Shown: piece after piece, positions 29,130 through 36,729 of the stretch
Layout: every line of letters begins with the position of its first letter
Numbering within the stretch: position 1 is the stretch's first letter
Source: Phycisphaerales bacterium
GTDB lineage: Bacteria > Planctomycetota > Phycisphaerae > WQYP01
NCBI GenBank assembly: GCA_027313145.1
Contig: DAHVEJ010000013.1
Location: forward strand, 1 to 40,196
Direction of reading: 5' to 3'
DNA length: 40,196 nt
The notes under the pieces: model-generated
What the model saw: the letters and a program-made list of their open reading frames with translations, nothing else
Database searches by the model: none
Told to the model about the DNA's origin: nothing
Made by a program: the position numbers and the translations under genes

Positions 29130-29477
29130 ATGACCGAAAGTATCTACCCCGTTGGTACACCGGAATTAGCTCGCCAGCGGCGGGAAGCCGTTCCCGCACA
29201 ATTTGAAGCATTCCATCAGTTCAGCAAGCAGGTGTTTGCCCCCGGCGCGCTGGATGCAAAAACCAAACAACTCATCGCGGTGGCCGTGGCGCATGTCACC
29301 CAATGTCCCTATTGTATCGCCGGGCATTCCCAGCAGGCAGTCAAACAGGGAGCCACTCGTGAAGAGATTATGGAAGCAATCTGGGTCGCCGCTGAAATGC
29401 GTGCCGGCGCGGCCTATGCACATTCGATTATCGCGTTGAAGGCTATTGACGATGCGAACGCCGTCGCCGGTGCATAA
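29130..29477 (+). CDS. carboxymuconolactone decarboxylase/AhpD-like protein
   Basis: KTKQLIAVAVAHVTQCPYCIAGHSQQAVKQGATREEIMEAIWVAAEMRAG; GAAGGAG RBS. Confidence 0.9.
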   Translation: MTESIYPVGTPELARQRREAVPAQFEAFHQFSKQVFAPGALDAKTKQLIAVAVAHVTQCPYCIAGHSQQAVKQGATREEIMEAIWVAAEMRAGAAYAHSIIALKAIDDANAVAGA

Positions 29478-29548
29478 CCCCAAAGTTGCGGGAGGGAAGG
29501 AATCGGATAATGCACGGCATTTTCCAAACGATCGCGTGCGGGAATCAG

Positions 29549-30274
29549 CTACCGGTCTTCGCGAACTTCTTCGGCCTCCGCTATGCACACCAGGTCGTGC
29601 GGCTTACGAATCAGAATTTTGCGCTTCTCCAAGGTAATGATTTTCTGTCGTTGCCATTGATTGAGCAATCGGCTTACGGTGTACAGTGTTGTGCCCGTCA
29701 TTTGCGCCAGATCTTGCCTTGAAAGCCGAATATCCAACAAAATGCCTTCAGTGGCGCGGCGTCCGGCTTGTTGCGTTAACCGCAGAATAGCGTGCGCGAT
29801 GCGCTGTCGCACTTGTTGGGTGGCCAGTTCCACACAGCGCTGTTGTAATTCTTCAATGCGCGCCACCATCAGACGCATGGCGTTGAACCCTATCACGGGG
29901 TAAAGTGTGATCAGTTTCTGCATCGTGCCGGTATTCCATGCCAGCAGCCGCGACTCACTTAGCGCGTGCGCCGTGATGGGATAGGTCAGGCCGCCGACTG
30001 CTGCCATGCCGCCAATCATCTGGCCAGGGCCAATGACTCGGTGCAATATCTCGTGCCCATCGGCTGTAATTTCAGACACGCGAATCTGTCCTCCAGCCAA
30101 CACATACAGTGTCGTGGCGGCGGTCCGCTGTCGGATCAGTAAAGTTTTTGCTTTTACCGTACGCAATTCGGCCCGACCCGCGACAGTCCGCAACTGCTCC
30201 GTCGTCAGCGATACGAATAAGGGCACATGGCGCAAAATACCCATCACAGATGCTATGTCCGTTTCGGCAACCAT
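29549..30274 (-). CDS. Crp/Fnr-family transcriptional regulator
   Basis: cNMP-binding-like domain plus HTH LSRQDLAQMTGTTLYTVSRLLNQWQRQKIITLEKRKILI. Confidence 0.9.
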   Translation of the reverse strand: MVAETDIASVMGILRHVPLFVSLTTEQLRTVAGRAELRTVKAKTLLIRQRTAATTLYVLAGGQIRVSEITADGHEILHRVIGPGQMIGGMAAVGGLTYPITAHALSESRLLAWNTGTMQKLITLYPVIGFNAMRLMVARIEELQQRCVELATQQVRQRIAHAILRLTQQAGRRATEGILLDIRLSRQDLAQMTGTTLYTVSRLLNQWQRQKIITLEKRKILIRKPHDLVCIAEAEEVREDR

Positions 30275-30439
30275 CTAGGTGATAATACTGCCGACACCGA
30301 AAAAACGCGACGAAAATAAAAAATAGGTAAGGCCCCGCAATTTCCATCGATATCGCAGCATCCGGTTGATTTTACGGGGTATAACGTGTACGCCGCGGTG
30401 TGTTTCCTCCGTATAGCCGGATGCGCGCCATGAAAAAGT

Positions 30440-30453
30440 TTGCTCTGGAGCAA
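30440..30453. promoter_or_regulatory. predicted Fnr/Dnr-type operator TTGCT-CTGG-AGCAA
   Basis: Lies inside a 16-bp palindrome TTTGCTC-TG-GAGCAAA (30439-30454); centre ~29 bp upstream of a CATAAT/TAATAT -10 element. Confidence 0.6.
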
Positions 30454-30487
30454 AGTGGCATTTCGTTAAGCGGACATAATATCAGTC

Positions 30488-30775
30488 ATGAATGTGACCG
30501 GATACGCGTGTGATATGAAACCCATGGAAAAGCGAAACATTGGAGATTTGACGATCCGGGAGTTGCTGACTCGCTGGCCGGAAATGACACGCGTGTTTTT
30601 GGACATGCGCATGTCATGTGTCGGGTGTCCAATTTCTAAATTTGAAACCGTCCGGGATGCGGCGCGAAATTACGGTCGCGATCCGGAAATATTTCTGAAG
30701 CTTCTGGAGCATTGTGGCCGTTCTCGACGAAGGCTCGGGTGGCGCAAGGAAACTGTGGTCCAGAGACGGTATTGA
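30488..30775 (+). CDS. DUF1858 domain protein
   Basis: IGDLTIRELLTRWPEMTRVFLDMRMSCVGCPISKFETVRDAARNYGRDPEIFLKLLEHC; start may be the internal Met at 30524. Confidence 0.82.
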   Translation: MNVTGYACDMKPMEKRNIGDLTIRELLTRWPEMTRVFLDMRMSCVGCPISKFETVRDAARNYGRDPEIFLKLLEHCGRSRRRLGWRKETVVQRRY

Positions 30776-30783
30776 GGCGGTCT

Positions 30784-31407
30784 ATGTCAATCGTTCTTAC
30801 GGCAAAGGCGGCGGATCAACTCATCAAAGTGATGGGTGAACAAGGACTGGATCCGGCTCGCGCTTATCTGCGCGTCACCTACCATCCACGGGCGCACTAC
30901 CAGCAGCGCTGCAGCATTGAACTCAAAGAAGACGATGGCCGGGTTTCCGAGACGGACCAGGTTCTTGAATCGTCAGGCATTCAGGTGCGCAGTGATCGTA
31001 AAAGCTATCACTATGTAAAAGGCATCACGCTGGATTATCACGATGCGCCGGGCGCACAGGGCTTTACCATCACCAGACCGCCGTCAAAATGGCCGGCTAA
31101 GGAACCATTTGCTACACCATGGATACACGAGGCGCTGCGCACCGTCATTGATCCGGAAATCGGGCTGAATATCGCTGATCTAGGGCTGATTTATGAAACC
31201 CGTCTCGACGCTTCCACCGTCACGGTGATCATGACCATGACGACTCCCGCATGCCCTATGGCTGAAATGATTGTAACGGATATAAAATCCAGTCTTAAAC
31301 AGCCATCACGGGAAATTAGCTCTGTAAATGTTGAGGTGGTTTGGGAGCCGCCCTGGACCCCGGAAATGGTTTCTGACCAGGGGCGGGACCAAATGGGTTG
31401 GCGATAG
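30784..31407 (+). CDS. HesB/IscA-like domain fused to MIP18/DUF59 (Fe-S assembly) domain
   Basis: N-terminal VLTAKAADQLIKVMGEQGLDPARAYLRVTYHP; C-terminal EALRTVIDPEIGLNIADLGLIYETRLDASTVTVIMTMTTPACPMAEMI. Confidence 0.85.
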   Translation: MSIVLTAKAADQLIKVMGEQGLDPARAYLRVTYHPRAHYQQRCSIELKEDDGRVSETDQVLESSGIQVRSDRKSYHYVKGITLDYHDAPGAQGFTITRPPSKWPAKEPFATPWIHEALRTVIDPEIGLNIADLGLIYETRLDASTVTVIMTMTTPACPMAEMIVTDIKSSLKQPSREISSVNVEVVWEPPWTPEMVSDQGRDQMGWR

Positions 31408-31427
31408 AAATTATATGGGCTGCACCG

Positions 31428-31470
31428 GTCCGGGTGATGTCAACCCGGACGGAACGGCGCGGCTTTTTTT
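31428..31470 (+). terminator. intra-cluster hairpin followed by T7 run
   Basis: GTCCGGGT-GATGTCA-ACCCGGAC (31428-31450), TTTTTTT at 31464-31470. Confidence 0.35.
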
Positions 31471-31482
31471 AGGAGCACCACT

Positions 31483-31719
31483 ATGAGTGACTCAGTGACT
31501 ATTATCGATGTGCGGACGATGCCGCCGCGCGAACGACATCCGCTGATTTTTCAAACCTTTGAAAAACTGGGGACCGGGAAATGGTTTTATCTGGTCAACG
31601 ACCATGATCCAAAACCGCTGCACTATCAGTTTCAGGCCGAGCATCCCGGCGCGTTTACCTGGCAGTATGTGGACCAGGGGCCGGAGGTGTGGAAGGTTCG
31701 GATCGGTAAAACAAGTTAA
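31483..31719 (+). CDS. DUF2249 domain protein
   Basis: VTIIDVRTMPPRERHPLIFQTFEKLGTGKWFYLVNDHDPKPLHYQFQAEHPGAFTWQYVDQGPEVWKVRI. Confidence 0.9.
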   Translation: MSDSVTIIDVRTMPPRERHPLIFQTFEKLGTGKWFYLVNDHDPKPLHYQFQAEHPGAFTWQYVDQGPEVWKVRIGKTS

Positions 31720-31729
31720 CCGTCGCGCC

Positions 31730-31767
31730 GGCGGGCTGCCGAGTTACCCTCGTAACGGCGGCCCGCC
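31730..31767 (+). terminator. long hairpin after the DUF2249 gene
   Basis: GGCGGGCTGCC-ga-GTTAC-CCTC-GTAAC-GGCGGCCCGCC, followed by CTTATT. Confidence 0.5.
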
Positions 31768-31811
31768 CTTATTAAGACATTTTATTTCGGCTCAGGGCAT
31801 TGGACTTTATC

Positions 31812-32207
31812 ATGATTACAAAAAACATAGAAAGTCTCTCAGCTTTCCGCGAGGATCACTACAACGCCGTGCCACTGGGCGGCAGCGGAAATTGCAAGGT
31901 GATGCTGGTATGTCTGGAATCAGGCCAGTTTATTCCCGTTCATCAACCGGGAATTGACCTTTGTCTGCTTATTCTCGATGGTTATGGAATTCTCTCTGAT
32001 GGAAAAACAGAGCAGAAAGCCGGCCCCGGCGATCTTCTTTTCAGTGTCGCTGGGGAAAGCCGCGGAGTTCTGGCTGAAACGCGCGTGGTGGCACTAGCCA
32101 TCGTAACGCCGCCGCCAGGGCCGCAGGATCACGAAAAAGTTAAACAAATGTTGCGGGAAGGCCGGTGGCGCGATGCGAACGCGGATCAGACTGTCGGACA
32201 TGCATGA
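31812..32207 (+). CDS. cupin domain protein
   Basis: VMLVCLESGQFIPVHQPGIDLCLLILDGYGILSDGKTEQKAGPGDLLFSVAG. Confidence 0.78.
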   Translation: MITKNIESLSAFREDHYNAVPLGGSGNCKVMLVCLESGQFIPVHQPGIDLCLLILDGYGILSDGKTEQKAGPGDLLFSVAGESRGVLAETRVVALAIVTPPPGPQDHEKVKQMLREGRWRDANADQTVGHA

Positions 32208-33366
32208 CCAGCACAGGCCTGCCTCGGCTGCTGGAAAAGCGTGGCGGTTCCCATTGCTGGCGGCGGCTATTCTGACGATGGCTTTGGGAATCTGGGGAGG
32301 GCTTGTTCGCATGGGCTGGGCATGGCCCGCGCCGCCCCAGGCCGTTGTGGACCACGGCGCGCTTATGATCGGCGGCTTCTTGGGCACACTGCTTGGCATG
32401 GAGCGGGCTGTGGCCCTGGGATGGAGATGGTGTTACGCCGGACCGACGGCCAGCGCCGCCGGTGCATTTCTGCTGCTCGCCGGGTATCCGACTTTGCTGG
32501 GGGAGAGTCTAATACTGGCGGCAAGTATGGTCATGGTGCTGGATTTCGTGTTTATTATTCGGCGGCAAGCGGCGATATTTACGCTGGTTATGGCGGGCGG
32601 CGCGGCGGCGTGGGCCATCGGAAATATTCTTTGGCTGATCGGCATACCGATTTATGAAATGGTGTTCTGGTGGATGGGGTTCCTAGTATTGACCATTGTC
32701 GGAGAGCGGTTGGAATTAAGTCGCCTGTTGCCGCAGTCAAAGAGAAAGCGGCATACATTCCTGGCAGCGGCGGGGTTGTTCACGCTCGGGATGCTCGCCA
32801 CGCTGGCCTTTCCGGGACTCGGAGAGTGCATCGCGGGGATTGGATTGCTGGCACTGGCGGTGTGGCTCTTGGTGTATGACGTGACGCGCCATACCGTGCG
32901 GCAACATGGTTTGCCCCGGTTTATTGCTGTCTGCCTGTTGACCGGATATTTCTGGCTGGGGGTTGGTGGGATTCTGACGGTGATTTATGCGGGTATCCTT
33001 CCCATATTGCAGGGACATGCCTGGTTGCGCACTGCGTTGGGTCCTGGGCTTGCCTACGATGCCATCTTGCATGCGGTATTCCTCGGATTTGTTTTCGGCA
33101 TGATCTTTGGTCATGCTCCGATTATCTTCCCCGCGGTGCTTAGTGTGCGAACGCAATTTAGCCGACGTTTCTATCTACATCTGTTGTTATTGGAAGGCTC
33201 GGTTGCATGGCGTATCATCGGCGACATCGGCGGCGGGTGGTCGATACGTCAATCGGCTGGATTAATAAATGGAATTGCAATACTTCTGTTTCTTGCTAAT
33301 ACTGTTACATCAGTCAGGCGAAAAGCGGCAGCGCCCGCTGGTGCGCCGGTCGGGAGTACGCCATGA
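32200..33366 (+). CDS. NnrS-like multi-TM membrane protein
   Basis: About 12 TM; DHGALMIGGFLGTLLGMERAVAL and YDAILHAVFLGFVFGMIFGHAPIIFPAVL resemble NnrS-family His-containing helices. Confidence 0.65.
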   Translation: MHDQHRPASAAGKAWRFPLLAAAILTMALGIWGGLVRMGWAWPAPPQAVVDHGALMIGGFLGTLLGMERAVALGWRWCYAGPTASAAGAFLLLAGYPTLLGESLILAASMVMVLDFVFIIRRQAAIFTLVMAGGAAAWAIGNILWLIGIPIYEMVFWWMGFLVLTIVGERLELSRLLPQSKRKRHTFLAAAGLFTLGMLATLAFPGLGECIAGIGLLALAVWLLVYDVTRHTVRQHGLPRFIAVCLLTGYFWLGVGGILTVIYAGILPILQGHAWLRTALGPGLAYDAILHAVFLGFVFGMIFGHAPIIFPAVLSVRTQFSRRFYLHLLLLEGSVAWRIIGDIGGGWSIRQSAGLINGIAILLFLANTVTSVRRKAAAPAGAPVGSTP

Positions 33367-33890
33367 GTGTAGCTGTAAAACTACTTGTGATGTTTCTCGT
33401 GTTTGCGAGTGCCGCGATAGCCATTTTTCTGGCTGTAGCTTACTCAACCCATCTTCCGGTAAGTGAGCAACATGATGTACAGCAGCACGGGTATGCGATC
33501 CGGGGCCGCTGGTTTCTGGCCCTCGTGCTTTTTCTCATTGCATCTTTTGCCGCATCTATACCTTTTTATCCGTACATGTCGGCCACTGCGGCTCTTGCGC
33601 CCGCCCGAAAAGTTCCGGTCATTGCCGAGCAATACGCCTTTATCATGCCCTCGCGTCTGCCGGTGGACAAACCGATTATTTTTGAGGTAACATCACGCGA
33701 CGTTAACCACGATTTTGGAATTTACAATCCGCAGGGGCATCTGATTGCGCAGGTGCAGGCCATGCCGGATTACACGAATTATTTGCGCGTTATATTTCAC
33801 GCACCGGGACAATACACGGCGCGATGCCTGGAATACTGCGGTGTCGGCCATGCGATTATGGCGAAGACCTTCACCGTAGGAGGCAAGTGA
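33363..33890 (+). CDS. heme-copper oxidase subunit II with CuA site
   Basis: RDVNHDFGIYNPQG and CLEYCGVGHAIM CuA ligand set; overlaps the upstream gene by ATGA. Confidence 0.88.
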   Translation: MSVAVKLLVMFLVFASAAIAIFLAVAYSTHLPVSEQHDVQQHGYAIRGRWFLALVLFLIASFAASIPFYPYMSATAALAPARKVPVIAEQYAFIMPSRLPVDKPIIFEVTSRDVNHDFGIYNPQGHLIAQVQAMPDYTNYLRVIFHAPGQYTARCLEYCGVGHAIMAKTFTVGGK

Positions 33891-33892
33891 CG

Positions 33893-35368
33893 ATGCTAAC
33901 GTCTGACAATACCAGCCGCCGGGTGATGGCATTATACATGGGCACGGGCTTGGCCTTGACCGCCCTGATGATGTTCGCGGGCTTAATGCTGCGCGCATCG
34001 CAGGCAGGATGGATGCCCATGTCGCCGGGACAGTTCTACGCGGTGCTGACCTTGCACGGCGCGGTCGTGATTGTCGCGTTGATGCTCTGCGGCATGGGAG
34101 GATTGTGGTTTTTAATGCGGCGACAGACAAGTTTGAGCGCCGCCACTACGCTAATTACCTACGCGTGCATCGCCGCCGGGGCTGTGGCTGTGATTGCCGC
34201 AACATTATTTGGCGGATTCGCCGGGCTTTACACCTTCCTGGCACCGTTACCTTTTCACGGTTCATGGCCGTACTGGTCAACGGGGGCTTTTCTGGTTGGC
34301 ATGACCCTGATCACCATTGGCTGGATGGCCTGGTGCATGCAGATGCTTGGTGCCGTGTTGCGGGCCTACGGTGGGGCCCTTGGCGCGCTGGCATGGGACT
34401 TTGTATGGCATCGGAAAGCTTTTGATGCGTCTGGCAAACCGCTTCCTCCGCCTGAAGCCTTCCCGGCACTGATGGCTGGTTTTGACGGAATGCTGGCGGG
34501 GATGAGCGCCATGCTTCTGGGCGTTGCACTGGTTGTCCGCTGGCTTGACGCACGCGTGCTTATCAATCCACTTTGGGCCAAGAATCTGACTTATTTTTTT
34601 GCCCACACGTACGCCAATCTCATTATCTACATGCTCGCCGCTTTAATTTATGTCGGCCTGCCATACGCCACGGGTCGAAAATACCATACCTCCACGGCGC
34701 TGGTTGTCGGATGGTGGTGTTCCATGCTCTTGACGTTGACCAATTATTTTCATCATCTTTACATGGATTTTGTTCAGCCCGGCCCGTTTCAGTACCTTGG
34801 CGAATTATCCAGCTACCTAAGTGCGGTTCCGGTCACCGTTGTCACCATATTCAGTGCATTGATGCTGGTGTGGCGTTCCGGCATGAAATGGACGCTGGGG
34901 GCAATTTTCATGTATACGGGGTTGATCGGCTGGGTGGTCGGCGGTATTGGGGCGGAAATTGACGCCACGGTGCCGTTTAATGTGCATCTGCATAATACGC
35001 TCTGGGTGCCCGCGCATTTTCATACTTATCTTGTAGGCGGATGTGTTCTCTTTGCGGTGGGCTGGGTATTTCTGTGCTTGGAGTCGCGCAGCATGCGACG
35101 CACGGGTGCTTTACTCCGATGGCTGATCGGTCTGTTGACTTTCGGCGGAATGGCTGTGTTTTTGATGGGATTTTATTGCGCTGGAGCCTACGGGGTACCA
35201 AGGCGCTATGCGATTGAACCGCCGCCGGGGCCGGAATTGGCTAAAATTGCGTCCATCGGAGCGACGGTGATGATCATTGGATTTGCGCTGGCATTTGCCG
35301 AGGGCGTTCGCCTTCGCTTTGGCTATCCAGACCAGGAGGGGGATATGCGCATTGAGCAAGGAGGTTGA
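33893..35368 (+). CDS. heme-copper oxidase superfamily subunit I (B-type-like) lacking the active-site Tyr; candidate NO reductase
   Basis: Ligands H55 (TLHGAVV), H238 (FAHTYANL), H287/H288 (YFHHLY), H375/H377 (VPAHFHTYL); Asn242 at the Tyr position; start preceded by GGAGG. Confidence 0.85.
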   Translation: MLTSDNTSRRVMALYMGTGLALTALMMFAGLMLRASQAGWMPMSPGQFYAVLTLHGAVVIVALMLCGMGGLWFLMRRQTSLSAATTLITYACIAAGAVAVIAATLFGGFAGLYTFLAPLPFHGSWPYWSTGAFLVGMTLITIGWMAWCMQMLGAVLRAYGGALGALAWDFVWHRKAFDASGKPLPPPEAFPALMAGFDGMLAGMSAMLLGVALVVRWLDARVLINPLWAKNLTYFFAHTYANLIIYMLAALIYVGLPYATGRKYHTSTALVVGWWCSMLLTLTNYFHHLYMDFVQPGPFQYLGELSSYLSAVPVTVVTIFSALMLVWRSGMKWTLGAIFMYTGLIGWVVGGIGAEIDATVPFNVHLHNTLWVPAHFHTYLVGGCVLFAVGWVFLCLESRSMRRTGALLRWLIGLLTFGGMAVFLMGFYCAGAYGVPRRYAIEPPPGPELAKIASIGATVMIIGFALAFAEGVRLRFGYPDQEGDMRIEQGG

Positions 35369-35371
35369 GGT

Positions 35372-36280
35372 ATGACGGACCATGTAGAACAACCAAGCCG
35401 CGTACGCATTGTAATGGGGGTTATCGGTGCCACAATCGCCCTTGGTGGCGTGGTTGCCCCGCTGATTTCTCATGAGATGACCACCATTGCCGTGCATCAT
35501 CTGCTCCATGCCGGTATGGCTGCCGGTGCCGGTCTGCTGGCCCTTGCCATCGCTCCGGTGCGCACCGCCCGGGAGCGAAGTGCCTGGATATGGCCGGCGG
35601 TTATTGCTCCGGCGATCGGGCTGTTGCTGATGTGGCCATCGGAATACGCATATCTCATGTCTCATCGCTGGCTGCATCTCCTGGATCATTTGAGCATCGC
35701 CCTGATGACATTTCTGGCGGTATATGCGGCACAGGCCTATGTGCGTGGGCTGGGGTGGCTGATGCTCGTATTAGTGGTGGCGATGGATGCCGCCTGCGCC
35801 GGCGGATTTGGTGTATCGCCAGGGCCAAGCTTTCTGCTGCGTCCGGTGCGGCGGATTCCCGGTGTAGTGGTGGCTTCCAACGCCGCAACCGCTGGTGCCG
35901 CACAGAAAATAACGACGCTGCATGCCCTTGGAGCGAAACTCTACAGCACCATGGGGTGCAGCGGCTGCCACAGCGTTGATGGTTCCAAAGGCATCGGGCC
36001 AAGCTGGGAAAATCTCGCCGGCTATCCACAGAAATTGTCTAACGGTAAAACCATGATTGCTGACTACTCATTTCTCAGGACCATGATCCTTGATCCGGGA
36101 AAAATGGATCTGGCTGGTTATCCGGCAGGTGTTATGCCCGGTACGTATAAAGTCATGCTCACCGGCGCGAAACATCCGCATGAGGTACAGCTCAACGCCA
36201 TTATCTGGTATATTAATACGCTTAGTAATAAGGCCGGAAAAGCCAGCGAACCGCCGGTACCCGACCGGCTGGCCAAATGA
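35372..36280 (+). CDS. multi-TM domain fused to a C-terminal class I cytochrome c
   Basis: N-terminal His-containing TM helices; GAKLYSTMGCSGCHSVDGSKGIGPSWENLAG...GVMPGTYKVM. Confidence 0.85.
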   Translation: MTDHVEQPSRVRIVMGVIGATIALGGVVAPLISHEMTTIAVHHLLHAGMAAGAGLLALAIAPVRTARERSAWIWPAVIAPAIGLLLMWPSEYAYLMSHRWLHLLDHLSIALMTFLAVYAAQAYVRGLGWLMLVLVVAMDAACAGGFGVSPGPSFLLRPVRRIPGVVVASNAATAGAAQKITTLHALGAKLYSTMGCSGCHSVDGSKGIGPSWENLAGYPQKLSNGKTMIADYSFLRTMILDPGKMDLAGYPAGVMPGTYKVMLTGAKHPHEVQLNAIIWYINTLSNKAGKASEPPVPDRLAK

Positions 36281-36336
36281 TGGGCCACCGCTGAATATCC
36301 GCTGCTGATGCTGTAACGGTCTCAAAGGAGTGCTCC

Positions 36337-36729
36337 ATGATGGAAGACGCGGAAAATCAACGTTTAAGGCCCCATCCCGAGGTTCGCTTCGCGGAACCCC
36401 CGGCACCCGTGGATTTACACGCGCTGGCGGCATCCTTGCGGGCGGAGCCTAATTCCGGCGAACGGGGCCATCGGCAGGAAACCATCTTTAAACATGGTAA
36501 TGTGACTATCGCCTTATTTGTGTTTGACCAGTTTTCACATCTGCCGGAACATACCGCGCAGGGTGTCGTCACCATGCAGGTGCTGAAGGGCTGGATGATA
36601 ATCAGCGCTGGGACTGCGGAGCATGAACTCAGGGCCGGACAGATGCTGGTTTTGGACTCAGGTGTTCGCCATGCCCTCAAGGCGGAAGAGGAAAGCGAAG
36701 TTCTGGTGAGCGTCCATCTTGGGTCATAA
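36337..36729 (+). CDS. cupin domain protein
   Basis: GNVTIALFVFDQFSHLPEHTAQGVVTMQVLKGWMIISAGTAEHELRAGQMLVLDSGVRHAL. Confidence 0.82.
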   Translation: MMEDAENQRLRPHPEVRFAEPPAPVDLHALAASLRAEPNSGERGHRQETIFKHGNVTIALFVFDQFSHLPEHTAQGVVTMQVLKGWMIISAGTAEHELRAGQMLVLDSGVRHALKAEEESEVLVSVHLGS

